This document shows, in pieces, positions 32,253 through 42,800 of a stretch of DNA of 64,000 nt; positions within the stretch are counted from its first letter, which is position 1, and each line of letters opens with the position of its first letter. The translations under genes were made by a program, and so were the position numbers. The stretch comes from Oscheius dolichura (lineage: Eukaryota; Nematoda; Chromadorea; Rhabditida; Rhabditidae): the NCBI GenBank assembly GCA_932521035.1, contig OW051494.1, positions 9,534,001 through 9,598,000 on the forward strand, in the 5' to 3' direction. Under the pieces are notes generated by a model. The model worked only from the letters and a program-made list of their open reading frames with translations, ran no database searches and was not told where the DNA came from.

Positions 32253-32355
32253 CCATTTGCGGGTCTTCGTACAGGGAAAGCCAAGAAGGTTCGGTAATAT
32301 CGATAAAATTGAATCCAATCCATTTATAGTGAAGAGAGTCTTGATTTATACAGGA
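32253..32355 (-). CDS. Candidate chromo-like exon
   Basis: The minus-strand exon lies between a tgtttcag acceptor and a GTGAGT donor, with 34 codons reading SCINQDSLHYKWIGFNFIDI and TEPSWLSLYEDPQM. The Y-K-W-x-G...SW pattern resembles part of a chromodomain fold. Its 5' acceptor and first ~35 bp are duplicated in inverse orientation at 32621-32680. Partner exons were not found. Confidence 0.35.
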
Positions 32356-32645
32356 CTGAAACAAAAAATACAGTAAAATATAGTGAGTAAAAAAGATAAA
32401 AGGGAGAATTATGACCAGAAAGGGGAGAAGGGAATAAACGCAAACAAACAGCTGGGTGGTGGAAAGAGAGGGGGAGGGCAGACCGCGGGGAGAGAGCATG
32501 GCGCGGTGAGGAGGGTCTTGACCTACACGCAGAGTGATCTCTATAAAAACGCGATTCTGCCGTTCGTTATTCATAGGCCTCTTTCTTATCTCTTTCTCTC
32601 ATTTTCATCCTTTTTCTCTCTATTTTACTGTATTTCCTGTTTCAG

Positions 32646-33612
32646 TCCTGCATACATCAAGACTCTCTTCACTGGATTGTACCCAGACTTGCCCATGGAG
32701 CTGCCCTCTTCTTCGCTTCCACAGGCGGAAACAGTAGTCAGGCTGCGAATGGTAAGCTCTCAAAAATATTCAATCAACTAAAAAGTAGATTCTTTTTGGT
32801 TATACTCAAAATATTGTAGGGATTCCGGTCAAAAGGGATCGGCCCTCGGTAGTTCGAACCTCTGCACACGTAAAGTCTCGGCAGGAGGCTCACCGTTTTT
32901 CAAAACGGTTACAAAACTGTGACGCCGTTATACCTTTGTCTTGCCGAGACTGGTGCAGGGGGATGGGACTATCGAGGATCGAGCCTGACAAAACGGGGCT
33001 TGCCCCGATTTGAGCTTCCTTTCGGCTTTTTCTTTAGAATTTCATTGTTTTCTTTTCAGGTTTCACGCCCTTTTGGAGATGTGACAGTCTATGGACCAAA
33101 TAAACATGTGTCTGCACCTCAAACTAGACGGAATAACTCACACAACATCGTTTCCGATAACGAGGAGCTTGTAAACCTACCGGACATTTATGGACAACGT
33201 AAAAGTAAGTTATCCTCTTTGGAAAGGGTTAGAAATACTCTTTGGGATTTATATTTCCAATTGGGAAAGCATTAAAAAGTAGAAAAGCCGTTGGTCCCCC
33301 TATTTTCTTATTGGTTTTTTATCCTGATTCCCTTTTTTTAAGATATTTGTTCCCGATTATTCAACTGAAGGCAGATTTCGCAAACGGCATATGAGCCACG
33401 GCAGCTTCCCCGGAAACGATGAACCATTCATAAACTACGCGGAAAAACCGATATCGTTGTAGGTTTCTTTCTTCATATTTAGATTAAATTAATTTTTCAG
33501 AAGTATGTCGCACTGTCATGCATGTCAGAGAAGAGTTGAAGTTCGTGTAGCCAGAAACTTTGGAGTAAAACTATATCAACTGATGTATGTCTTGCATACA
33601 GACACGTCATAG
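32646..33612 (+). CDS. Small unrecognised protein with CHxC motif
   Basis: Proposed exons are 32646-32751 (with ATG at 32695), 33060-33204, 33371-33458 and 33501-33612 (TAG). Starting at the ATG gives about 133 aa. The last exon holds SHCHACQRRVEV, a possible metal-binding or zinc-finger start. The better-looking acceptor before exon 3 (33342) breaks the frame, and a weaker gaag acceptor at 33370 keeps it. The frame could also be genuinely disrupted. Open sequence upstream of the ATG in exon 1 suggests a longer N-terminus. R1 copy 5 lies in the first intron. Confidence 0.35.
32841..32986. repeat. R1 palindromic MITE, copy 5 (diverged)
   Basis: GGCCCTCGGTAGTTCGAACC at the left and GGGACTATCGAGGATCGAGC at the right. 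The right arm has lost TTTACGGG, and the centre reads TTTTTCAAAACGGTTACAAA. Confidence 0.8.
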
Positions 33613-34118
33613 AATTGAATGGGGAGTACATTTCTCAACTAGAGGCAACATCTTACGCATTAATGAATGATTTGAAGTCCTGATATTTGTTTTAAGAATT
33701 ACAGAGAGAAGGGGAAAATCAGTGGAAGGGGTTTGGCGCACCTGATATTGCGAGCTCCTCGTAATTTACTTATATCTCGGTCATTTCTAGACCATTTAAG
33801 AAGATCTAAAAACGAGCTTGTACAGTTTTGCCCGGCTAATCTTGCTGGCCTGATACCAAGATCTACTAACATTAAAAAGGACTGCGAGAAGTGCCAAACA
33901 TCCAGCGTGTTTCCTTCCACCTTTCAACCGTTTTATCTTATCGGCTCCTAAAATTAGATTCACTAGATTGCCATTGAAAAACTGCCCAAGTTGATATTTG
34001 AATCTCTGGAAACGGGTCATAAATGGCCGAGATATAGTCACATTAACGGTGCGACTCCTTTCTCGCCCCGAAGACCCGCGCCCGCCAGTTGCCCACATTT
34101 CATTGGATTATAAAAGAA
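33613..34118. other. Intergenic region with a long inverted pair
   Basis: The words ATATCTCGGTCATTTCTAGACCATTTAAGA (33773-33802) and their near-inverse (AAACGGGTCATAAATGGCCGAGATATAG, about 34010-34037) form an imperfect inverted pair around a ~200-bp middle. It recalls the R2 layout but has different sequence. No gene is supported. Confidence 0.4.
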
Positions 34119-35327
34119 TTATGAATTTTTATTAGCCCTTTTTTTATTATATTCCTGGGCCTTCAATTGTCCCAGGCGTTCACAGAGATGATGATTGGGC
34201 TTCTGGCATGGGCAGGTGTAGTAGTCCGCCCCCGTTTGGTAGTCCACGATGGTCTTGAAGTGCCTCCTGGTAGCACCGTGGATCTCAGAGGCCATCCGGG
34301 ACTTGTTCTTTTTACGGAACTCCCAACAACCACCGTGGATTTTCTCCTCCATACCAGTAAGCCTGAAAAAGCCAATTTCAATGGTCGACTCGGAATTTTA
34401 GAGATTTCTACAATTTTTTGACCATTTCCGGCGATTTTTTACTCACTTTTCGTACTTTTTCTTTCCAAAAAATAGGGCTACCGTATATTTGTCTCTTCAG
34501 GGCATTTTGGGGTAACGGCGAAGAAAAAATTCGCGAAAAAATCGAGCGAAATCGAAAATTCCCGATCACTTTTGCTCAAAAGGTCCCGCGCGGAAGATTT
34601 TGCTATACCGAAAAACGACTGCAGACATTCAAAATAAAGTAAAGAGAGTGAAAAAAGTTGTAAATGACCCACACTCCTTGATAAATGAGATCCAAATACA
34701 TATTTACTATCTCTGCCAAGACAGACGGTTTGGTCTAAAAATGATTAAAATGGGCTTTTCATACAATTTACTTACTAAATAACTTCTTGGAGCCAAGCCG
34801 AGATGATTATCGATCCATCTGACGTAGTAGAAGAATTCGGCTTTTTCTTCAGTAGGCAGTATATCTCCAATAACTTCTTCTTCCTCAGGCAGATGTTCTT
34901 CTTCAATACATTCTTCTTCAGTGGGCATTCTATATCCAATGATTTCCTTCGGCTGAAACATAGCATATTGAACCTGTTTTAGCGGGCAAAAAGTTTTCTA
35001 TAGTCGTTTTTCAAAAAATATGGTTATTGTACACTTGTCTCTTCAGGACCTTTTGCAAAGAAAAATCGAGCAAAATCGAAAATCCCGATCACTTTTGCTC
35101 TAAAGGTCCCACACCGAAGGGTTTGCCGCCCGTTACGGTAACCGAATTTTTTTGGAAAAGAACTATAGAAGGTCTCAATGGGACCGAAGAAAGGAAAAGG
35201 ATTAAAACTCACGAAATAGCCATAGTTGGGATGGTGATGACGGCCACTGGCTCTCATCTCCTCATCGTATTTCCAATCCTCTCTTTCGGCCTTGATAAGT
35301 TCTGGTGTGATGGCCGGATGGGGGATC
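34119..35327 (-). CDS. Small protein with acidic, chromo-like segment (5' end unresolved)
   Basis: Minus-strand exons 35327-35213, 34973-34765 and 34362-34119 (TAA) join in phase when the second exon ends at a TT|GTATGA donor, giving about 189 codons. The closer GTAAGT donor at 34776 would break the frame. Exon 1 reads ...PELIKAEREDWKYDEEMRAS. Exon 2 is Glu-rich, then YYVRWIDNHLGLAPRSYL, reminiscent of a chromodomain core. Exon 3 is basic with CPCQKPNHHLC, a possible metal site. Alternatively exon 3 is its own trans-spliced gene, starting at the ATG at 34352 (77 aa). R3 copies lie in both introns. Confidence 0.45.
34461..34612. repeat. R3 MITE copy
   Basis: CCAAAAAATAGGGCTACCGT, GAAATCGAAAATTCCCGATC and AAAGGTCCCGCGCGGAAGAT. 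The right end is lost. Confidence 0.7.
34998..35168. repeat. R3 MITE, full copy
   Basis: TAGTCGTTTTTCAAAAAATA at the left and TTTTTTGGAAAAGAACTATA at the right are inverted ends. Internal CCCGATCACTTTTGCTCTAA. Confidence 0.75.
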
Positions 35328-35359
35328 CTGATAAAGAAACGGTAAATATCCTACCCTAA

Positions 35360-35690
35360 TAATAGGCAAATCTCTGTCTGTCTGTCTGCCTGCAAGACCT
35401 GTCGTCTGTACGGATTGACCGGTCAAAAGCGGACAGCTAGAGAAGCAGAAAGTTTCGACCACCTGACCTTATCCGACGGTCTACTGTTATTTGACCGCCG
35501 AATTTTAATCCGGTAAGAAAATGACTAGAGGCCGGTGGAAAACCGTCTCGCTGGGCAGAAGGGCAGCTCGGAAGGGGAATACGGCGCTGGAGGAGGGGGA
35601 GCCGGTGCTGGAGGAGGGGAGCCAAGCACGGTCAGGCCGAGGGCGCCAAAGGCGCCCGTTACGGTTTGTATGTAAGAATTAGGAGGATTT
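35360..35690. other. GC-rich intergenic stretch
   Basis: TCTGTCTGTCTGTCTGCCTG near 35371 starts a GC-rich stretch with GGAGGAGGGG-type repeats near 35590-35625. No gene is supported. It shares TCTG/GACAG features with 2700-2935. Confidence 0.4.
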
Positions 35691-35767
35691 TCAGGAAATT
35701 TGGGTAGGATACGGCGTTCTAGAGCGGATTTTCAGGGCCGGGGACGGTGACCGGGTTCCCGGCGCTT

Positions 35768-35917
35768 GGCCCTCAATAGTCCGATCTCCTGCACCCGTAA
35801 AGTCTCGGCAGGACAAAGATATAAAGGCGTCACAGTTTTGTAGCAGGTTTGAATAAAGATGCCCCTCCTGCCGAGACTTTACGGGTGCAGGGGATCGGTC
35901 TAACGGAGACCGAGCCA
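35768..35917. repeat. R1 palindromic MITE, copy 6
   Basis: GGCCCTCAATAGTCCGATCT at the left and CGGTCTAACGGAGACCGAGC at the right. Confidence 0.85.
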
Positions 35918-35946
35918 TTCCCGAGCTCGAGCCGAAAAAAATCCTC

Positions 35947-37276
35947 CTAAACTACTAACTTTTTGATCTTGACGACTCTTTCCAAATAGTTCAAGAACAT
36001 TACCATGTAGTTCTCCTAAAGTTGAAAAAAATGACTAATAGCGGAAAAATTTCTCCTACCATGAGCTCCACAGGCTCCCAGCTGGAATCAGGAACACGTT
36101 TGATTTTTCCAAACTCTGGATCATCTTCGTTCTCGACCCTGTAGTGGTGAAACGTATCCCACATAACTAGAACCCAGAGACGATTTTTATCAGAGTGATC
36201 GAGGTCGTGGTCTGCAATATCGATGACCTGAAATGGAAATGAGTGGATTTTTCTTGATTTTTGGGGTTTTTAGCTGATCCCCAGCCCGTTTTCTACAAAT
36301 AAACAGCTTTAATACAGTGTTTCTAAATTGTAGAACTGATTTAAGTTCATGAAATGGGTCCTACGGGAAAGATAACCCTCTCAAGCGCCCATAACCCCCA
36401 TTTCCAGACCTACAGGAAGCTCCCGGAGGCTCGGTAATGGATAGTCCGCACCTCTGCACCCGTAAAATCCCGACAGAAGGTTCATCTTTATTCAAAACTG
36501 TTACAAAACTGTGACGCCTTTATGCCTTAGTCCTGCCGAGACTTTACGGGTGCAGGGGATCGGACTATCGTGGAGCCAGCCGCCAACTAAGGGCGGTACA
36601 TGGCAAACAAACACTGTTTCCTGGAGACAGCCATGTCTTACTGTATATACCTGAATTCGCGAGTTCAAGGGCTTTCGAATGATATGTAACATGCCTGGGG
36701 ACATCCATTTTGTGAAGAGAAACTCCGGGTATATCGCTCTGACCAAGTCATTGGACCCTTATTTCTCCATTGGACCCCCATTTTTTGATTGGACTCCTGT
36801 TCTACATCAGAATTAGCAACCTTTTACTCGTGTAACGGTGTCTAGGGTCTGCAAAATCCGTGATAAATCGCAAATTTCCACGCTAAAAGTGCACCTCGAC
36901 CTCTGGCCGGCGTGAGTCGGCTGCGATGAGTCCACCCCCTGGGAAACCTCAATTTTCATTCTTCAATACTCAAATTTTTCCATTTTTCTTTTAATTGACT
37001 AGAGTAGAATAGTGAATAGCCTACCTTATAGGTGGGGGTTTTTTCGATGGGTTTCTTCGTATTCCTCCTTGTCCAATGGGAACTCTAAAGTTGTTTTTTT
37101 TTGTTTTAAATGGTAAATAAATGTTTAATAAACTGCTTAAAATACATTAAAAAATACTTGAAATAGCCTCATTTTTTAAAATTTGAACATGAATTTACCT
37201 TCGCCTTGCTTTTGGGTCTTCTTTGGCGGCTCGGACCACCATTATCCTTCTGTTCAGCGGCAATTTTCGACAGCAT
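35947..37276 (-). CDS. Short chromodomain-like protein
   Basis: Minus-strand exons 37276-37199 (ATG), 36227-36060 and 36015-35947 (TAG) join in phase 0, giving 104 aa. A basic N-terminus (RQRRPKSKAK) is followed by RLWVLVMWD, then DSSWEPVELMENY and MFLNYLERV. This matches the chromo pattern in which a beta strand W-x-x-V-x-W is followed by a W-E-P loop and a C-terminal helix. Such domains read methylated histone tails or dimerise. The aromatic cage is not evident, so a chromo-shadow or divergent domain is possible. A ttttccag acceptor 15-20 bp before the ATG suggests trans-splicing. The first intron carries R1 copy 7. Confidence 0.55.
36428..36581. repeat. R1 palindromic MITE, copy 7
   Basis: GGCTCGGTAATGGATAGTCC at the left and ATCGGACTATCGTGGAGCCA at the right. 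Intronic, with the centre in the TTTATTCAAAACTG orientation. Confidence 0.85.
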
Positions 37277-37464
37277 TCTTGTGTAAAACGATTTTCCTGG
37301 AAAAAAATGGTTTGATATTGGTTAAAAGGGTGAAACAACAGGGAAAAGCCAGGCGAAAATAAAGCAAAATTCAAAAAGAATCGTTTAAACCAACAGCAAG
37401 AGACACTTGTAAACAGCGGGCAGCCCGGGGGAAGGGAGTAGGGATCTCTTCCAATTAGCTGTTA

Positions 37465-37640
37465 TAGAAAGGGGAATCTTTTGCTGAAAATGAAAAATTG
37501 GTTGAAACCTAGATCATTCGATTCAGGGTTTTACGCTGGTTCTGATGGTGTTTTTCTTTTTTTCTGAAAAGGTCGATTTCACCCCCTTTAATTTTTCTCT
37601 GCTACAGTAACTCGCCAAGGTCCCTGACTGTTCCTTTAAT
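37465..37640. repeat. R4 element (inverted)
   Basis: It holds GGGGAATCTTTTGCTGAAAA, GAAACCTAGATCATTCGATT, TGCTACAGTAACTCGCC and GTCCCTGACTGTTCCTTTAA. It abuts the helicase fragment at the point where earlier helicase exons would be expected. Confidence 0.65.
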
Positions 37641-37683
37641 TGTTTTATAGAGTATAAGCTGAAAGTGTACCTTCTGTTTTCAG

Positions 37684-38369
37684 TATGGCTCAGGATTACG
37701 AACCTCATGTAGGAGAATCTCAAGAAATGTTCGAGAAGAGAAGAAACAATTGGAGAGCTGAAGTCGCCTACAGTTCTGTTCGTTTATCCGCTATGAAAGG
37801 AGATAATCCAAATTTCAGACAACATTTCAAAATCCCCTGCATGAAAGCTACGCCAAACTGGACGAAGTGAGGACAGCAAATGTTCTGCACAGGGGATTCA
37901 TCAGCCGTTGCGAGATGGACGTAAGTCTGCCTCTCATTTATACTGTAATTCCCCTTTCTCTGTTGTATTTCTCTGTAAAAGGAGCCAGAACTTTTTTGCA
38001 GTCTTTATTAACTCTTTTTAGGTTTATGTCACTACTACGGAACTACAAGGCGGCGACAGATACTTAAATGGAATAAACCGGAGAAAGTCCATCAAAAGGC
38101 TTATTATTGAGGAGGCGGGACAGTTGTCTTCTTCAGAAGCCCTCGCCGTCTATTGCCGGCTGCCTCACCTGACACATGTCACTTTAATCGGTAAGAAAAT
38201 GGTATGGAGGAAATTAAAGGGGTCTCTTTGCAGGTGACAGCCAATTCCTCATGTCCCGCTCATATATTGGCCAAGAAACCGAAGTCTACCAGTTCATAGC
38301 AGAAGGAGAATTGAAGAGAATTGACAATTTGCCCTCAACCATCAAAAAGGACTTCAAAATCCATTACCG
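37684..38369 (+). pseudogene. Five-exon fragment of the SF1 helicase gene
   Basis: Exons 37684-37777, 37819-37920, 38022-38190 and 38234-38369 correspond to the parent-gene exons starting at 43476, 43622, 44286 and 44941. Two of the four have the same length (102 and 136 bp), and all junctions have the same phase. The frame is open: MAQDYEPHVG..., ...ISRCEMD, VYVTTTELQG, RLIIEEAGQLSSSEALAVYC, DSQFLMSRSY. Walker A and the later motifs V/VI are absent. Motif II is EEAGQ instead of DEAAQ, and the motif III Gln-Leu is lost. An R4 copy sits on the 5' side and a 5S rRNA gene on the 3' side. It is probably dead, though the open frames are notable. Confidence 0.75.
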
Positions 38370-38527
38370 GTACGATTTATGCTCTATTTTATTTTATTTT
38401 GGGGGGACTGGTAGTAAACAATATGCTTTTATATGGTAATATGGGCTCTAAACACTCTCCCTCATCCAGTTTTTCTCTAATCAACACGGTCAGCCCCCAT
38501 GCCACCGAGCGGCGCTCAACAACTCTC

Positions 38528-38645
38528 GGTTACGGCCATACCACGTTGAAAATACGCCATCCCGTCCGATCTGGCAAGTCAAGCAACGTTGGGCCCGGTT
38601 AGTACTTGGATCGGAGACGGCTTGGGAATCCCGGGTGTCGTAACC
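38528..38645 (+). rRNA. 5S ribosomal RNA, copy 1
   Basis: 118 nt from GGTTACGGCCATACCACG to GGGTGTCGTAACC, with complementary ends, followed by a T run (Pol III stop). It contains CCATCCCGTCCGATCTGGCA and TAGTACTTGGATCGGAGACG, the conserved 5S internal promoter region. About 45 bp upstream (ACACGGTCAGCCCCCATGCC) are shared with the other two copies. Confidence 0.95.
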
Positions 38646-38649
38646 TTTT

Positions 38650-39310
38650 TTTCATTCTTTTGCTTTGTTTTTTAAAGTTCCTGGCCAATTTTGTGTGGAT
38701 TTTGCGAGTTAAAACATAGTTATTTTTGCCATCTTTTTACTTACACGGGAGCTCTGATACGACCAACATCTGTTTTTGTCTGATGCTTCCAGTAGGCATA
38801 GAGTCTTTTTTTATTTAAACCCGTTTCAACTACCCTTTTCTTCGGGTACTACACTTTACCAGAGCAATATTTGTCACCAATGGTAGTTTTAGTTTATAAA
38901 CAACGGTCATGGCTCTCTCCAGCGTCAAGTCTTCCCTATCATCGTCCCCATTGGATGTTGATCATAATTTCTGCTTTATAATTTGGATATTAAAAACGTA
39001 CTTGTTTCCTAAAAGCGTAGAATCAGTCCGAAAAGCGGAAGAGCGCCCAATAGGCAGCTCTTTTCCAACTGAAGCATCGCTTCTCCTTTGAAATGGTCGC
39101 TACTTGTTTCATTATCACTCTCTCCTCATTCCTCTCTTTTTGCTTGACCTTTCTGGGCTTCTAGCCTTGTGCTGCCCGTGCTCATTGACTCAGCCTTCCA
39201 CAATTTCCTTGCCATAACCCTGCGATAGCCGTCAATCCGCCGCAAAGTTGAATTGAGCCCATTTTTTGCTACCGAATCTTCATTTTTCTGATTTCTAGCT
39301 GATAGTTTTG
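38650..39310. other. Intergenic region, no supported gene
   Basis: The region holds only short frames without splice partners and AT-rich pyrimidine tracts. The first ~35 bp match the 3' flank of the other 5S copies. Confidence 0.4.
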
Positions 39311-39478
39311 TTCCAATAAAATAGGGCTACCGTATAGTTGTCTCTTCGGGAAATTTTGACCAATCGGTGAAGAAAAATGGAGCTAAATCGAAAATCCCGA
39401 TCACTTTTGCTCAAAAGCTCCCGCACGGAAGCTTTTGCGACCCGTTACGGTAGCCATATTTGTTGGAAAGGAACTATA
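39310..39478. repeat. R3 MITE, full copy
   Basis: TTCCAATAAAATAGGGCTAC at the left and CCATATTTGTTGGAAAGGAA at the right. Internal GAAAATCCCGATCACTTTTG. It lies upstream of the helicase gene. Confidence 0.75.
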
Positions 39479-39814
39479 CAGTAACCACTAGACCCTTGTC
39501 TATCTGAATTTCACCTTTGTTCGGACCTAGGCTTGAGATACCACCCATTTCCCGCGCTTCTCTCTACTACCGTCCTTATTCCTGTTTCTCTTCCAATTTT
39601 CCGCTTCTGAATCTTCATTTTTCTGATTTTTAACTACTACAGTAATCACTAGAGGGTCTCTTTTTTCCATGCCTACCGAAAAATTCAGTTTATTCGGTTT
39701 TGAAGCTGAGATATCGCCCATTTCCTGCCCGTTTCTCTACTACCTTCCTTATTCCCGCTTCTCCTGCCTTCTTCTCCATAAAACTTTTCATATTTCAGGG
39801 GAAAAACGGTCAAA

Positions 39815-42800
39815 ATGGAATTTGGTGACTCTGGATCAATGGCTACTACCCAAAAATGGCGCTCCAACGTCATCGTCGAGGAACTGCCGGTAGATGCCCG
39901 GGTAATTTCCCGCCAGGGAGCTGATTGGATCCTCTTCGTTAGTTATTTCGTTCCTTTTTGCCTTCCTTATGATTTGGAGAAGAAAATAGAAGAATTTCCA
40001 TTTTCAGATTGAGAGAAAAGATAACCTCGGCAAGAAGAGAGGCTACCTGCGCCTTACCCCCGCTGCCAAGAATGTCGGAGAAGTGAAACGGGAGATACGA
40101 GTCAGGGATACGATTACTGTAAGTTTTGACCCGCTTCTTCCTTTTTTTCTTCCTAGAAAGTTAGAAATGGGCTATTTTTAGGTTCTCGAAGCAGAATACC
40201 TCAAACTGAACGAGGGAACCGAGGCCGAGAAGGTCGACTTCAACTTAAAACCCCACCGTCAGGTCCTCTCCTACAAGATCGCCGGATATGAGCAACAGAT
40301 CGACCATTGTGAACTCGTGGCAGTCGCCGATGTGAGCAATTTTCATTCTTTTTTTACTTTTAAAGAATTTGACAGGATACTGTAGGCACACTCAGAGGAA
40401 AAATGAGCTGTTCAGTGGCTTTTTGAGGGTCTCGAACAGACTAGATGGCTTTCTAACTCAAATTACCCGGCTCGTTGGGACCGTAGACCTTTAAAATTTC
40501 TGTTTCCCGAATCAAGATTACTGTAAAACGGTCACTTTTGCTCTGTGGGTCCCGTAACGAAGGCTCAAATCAACTTTCCCCTTGACTTTGCCTAATGGAG
40601 CGCACTGGCCCAACAGCACGCTTTCTGTTTAGCGACAATACTTTTCACAGAAAATGAGAAATTGGCTGGAACCTAGCTCATTCGATTCAGTTTTTTTCCG
40701 CTGGTCTTGATGATGTTTTTCGTTTTTTAGGAAAAGGTCAATTTCCCGTCATTTTCCTCTGCTACAGTAACATAGGTCCCTGGGGGTTCATTTAACCAAT
40801 TTTTCTGCATTTTCTCCCATAAATCGGTTCTTTTCAGGTTACTGACCATTATGTCGTGGTTGTCGGAACCTCGTTTGGGATCCCCACTGCCGGAATTTTC
40901 TTCCGAGCCCCCGAAGACGGCCGGAACTTCACCGTCGGCCAGTTCCTGATAGCCAATTGCTACCCGTGCGAGCCGGGAGTCGCCCGTTTCTGGAATGAGG
41001 AACCCGTAACGCATAAGAAGTTTTACTACTACACACAGGTATTATTTTAATAATTACTTTATCATAATTAGCTTTTTAGTATTTCGCCAATAAGGAAAGA
41101 AGTGACCCAGTCTTTATCGCCGGCGAGATTCGTCAACTGACCGAGGAAGAAGAAGACTGGGTGAAGAATCGTCTCCGTAGCAAGGAGGAGATTACTGTAG
41201 ACGACGTAAATATCATTTTTAATGGGGGAAATGGGCTAATTTTAGGCGTTGATCTATATCCGCGACCCTCATATTGCTGCCTTCGTTTTGGAAGATTATT
41301 TGCAGCATGTTGCAGTCTTGGATGTGACGGTGGAAATGCCCGTGGGCAATATCTGTATCCGTAGGGATGGGAAGAATAATATTTGCGTGTTGGAATTTCT
41401 TCTCTCCGCGGAACAGCACGAACAATGTGTCATGTAAGTTGTTCCCCCCTTGCCGTAATTTCATTAAAAACCGATAATACAATCGTTTTTTGGCTTCAAA
41501 ATGTTCAGAATTTTATGCTGATTATGAATAACTAATTTCAAAAGTATAAAAATATCAAAAAATGGGAAAAAAGTTGAAAAGTTGTTCAGCGAATTTCGTC
41601 CAAGACGCGCCAAAGAACGACCGCCTGCTGTTTACGCGCGTTTCTTCGGACTCGGTCCTCGATAGTCCGATCGACTGCACCCGTAAAGTTTCGGCAAGAC
41701 ACAGGTATAAAGGCGTCACCGTTTTGAATAAAGATGATCCGACTGCCGAGACTTTACGGGTGCAGGGGGGTCGGACTATCGAGGACCGAGCTGTTTGTGG
41801 CGCGCTACAGTAGTCCATAAAACGCTTGTATTGTATTTTTAAAGGTCTAAATAGTCTATTTTGTCTACGTTAATCATTTGTATTGGTTCCAGGTCGAATT
41901 CCCAGTACGTCTGGAGAACTAGCTCAGACTTGACCGTCCAACACGAGGATCTCTGCAGTGGAATGCGTATGGAGCCGGCCTACGTCCGTTATCATAATTC
42001 TAAAGTAAGAAAAATAGCTCTTTCTTATACTCCATCCGAATTTCTTTCAGCTTCAACTGGATGGCAGCTATCTGGTTGAATTATTGACGGAGGAACGAAG
42101 TGCGAAACTGATGCGAATGGTCATGGACAAGCCGGAAGTCTTCACCAAGAAAGATTGGCGTGTTGGACCCCGATGTGGCCAGTTCGACTGTGTCACGACG
42201 GCCATCAGAGAGGGATTCCTGGATTTCTTCGAGAGGACCGAGATATTCAACCAATTTTCCGGGAGGACGGAAAAAAGCGGAACGGCCGACATCCCAAATA
42301 AGGACGCCCCCTTCCATGTTAAAGGTAGGATTCTATCTCTATTTTTGGGGGAATTATGTAAATTTAATGGAGTACTGTAGCTGTTTTGCCACCTTTTGAC
42401 TGGTCTTGGGCCTCTATAGTCCAATCCCCTGCACCCGTAAAGTCTCGGCAGGAGGATCATCTTTATTCAAAACTGTTACAAAACTGTGACGCCTTTATAC
42501 CGTTGTCCTGCCGAGACTTTACGGGTGCAGGGGATCTGAATATCGAGGACCGAGCCTTTTGACTCCCGCCGCCATTTCTTGCTCGGATATTGGGGTGCCT
42601 GTACTTGTTTTAGATATTAAATAATCCCTGCTTACCCTTTCTAGGCAGTCAGAATTTATTGGAAGCGAGTAAATTGACTATAGTACCCATGAAACTTCTC
42701 TACCCTGCCGAATTCCGCCAATTTTGGCATCTCTCGCCGTTTTTCATAAAAAACGAAAAACATCGTCAGAATCAGCGTAAAAAACTGAATCGAATGAGCT

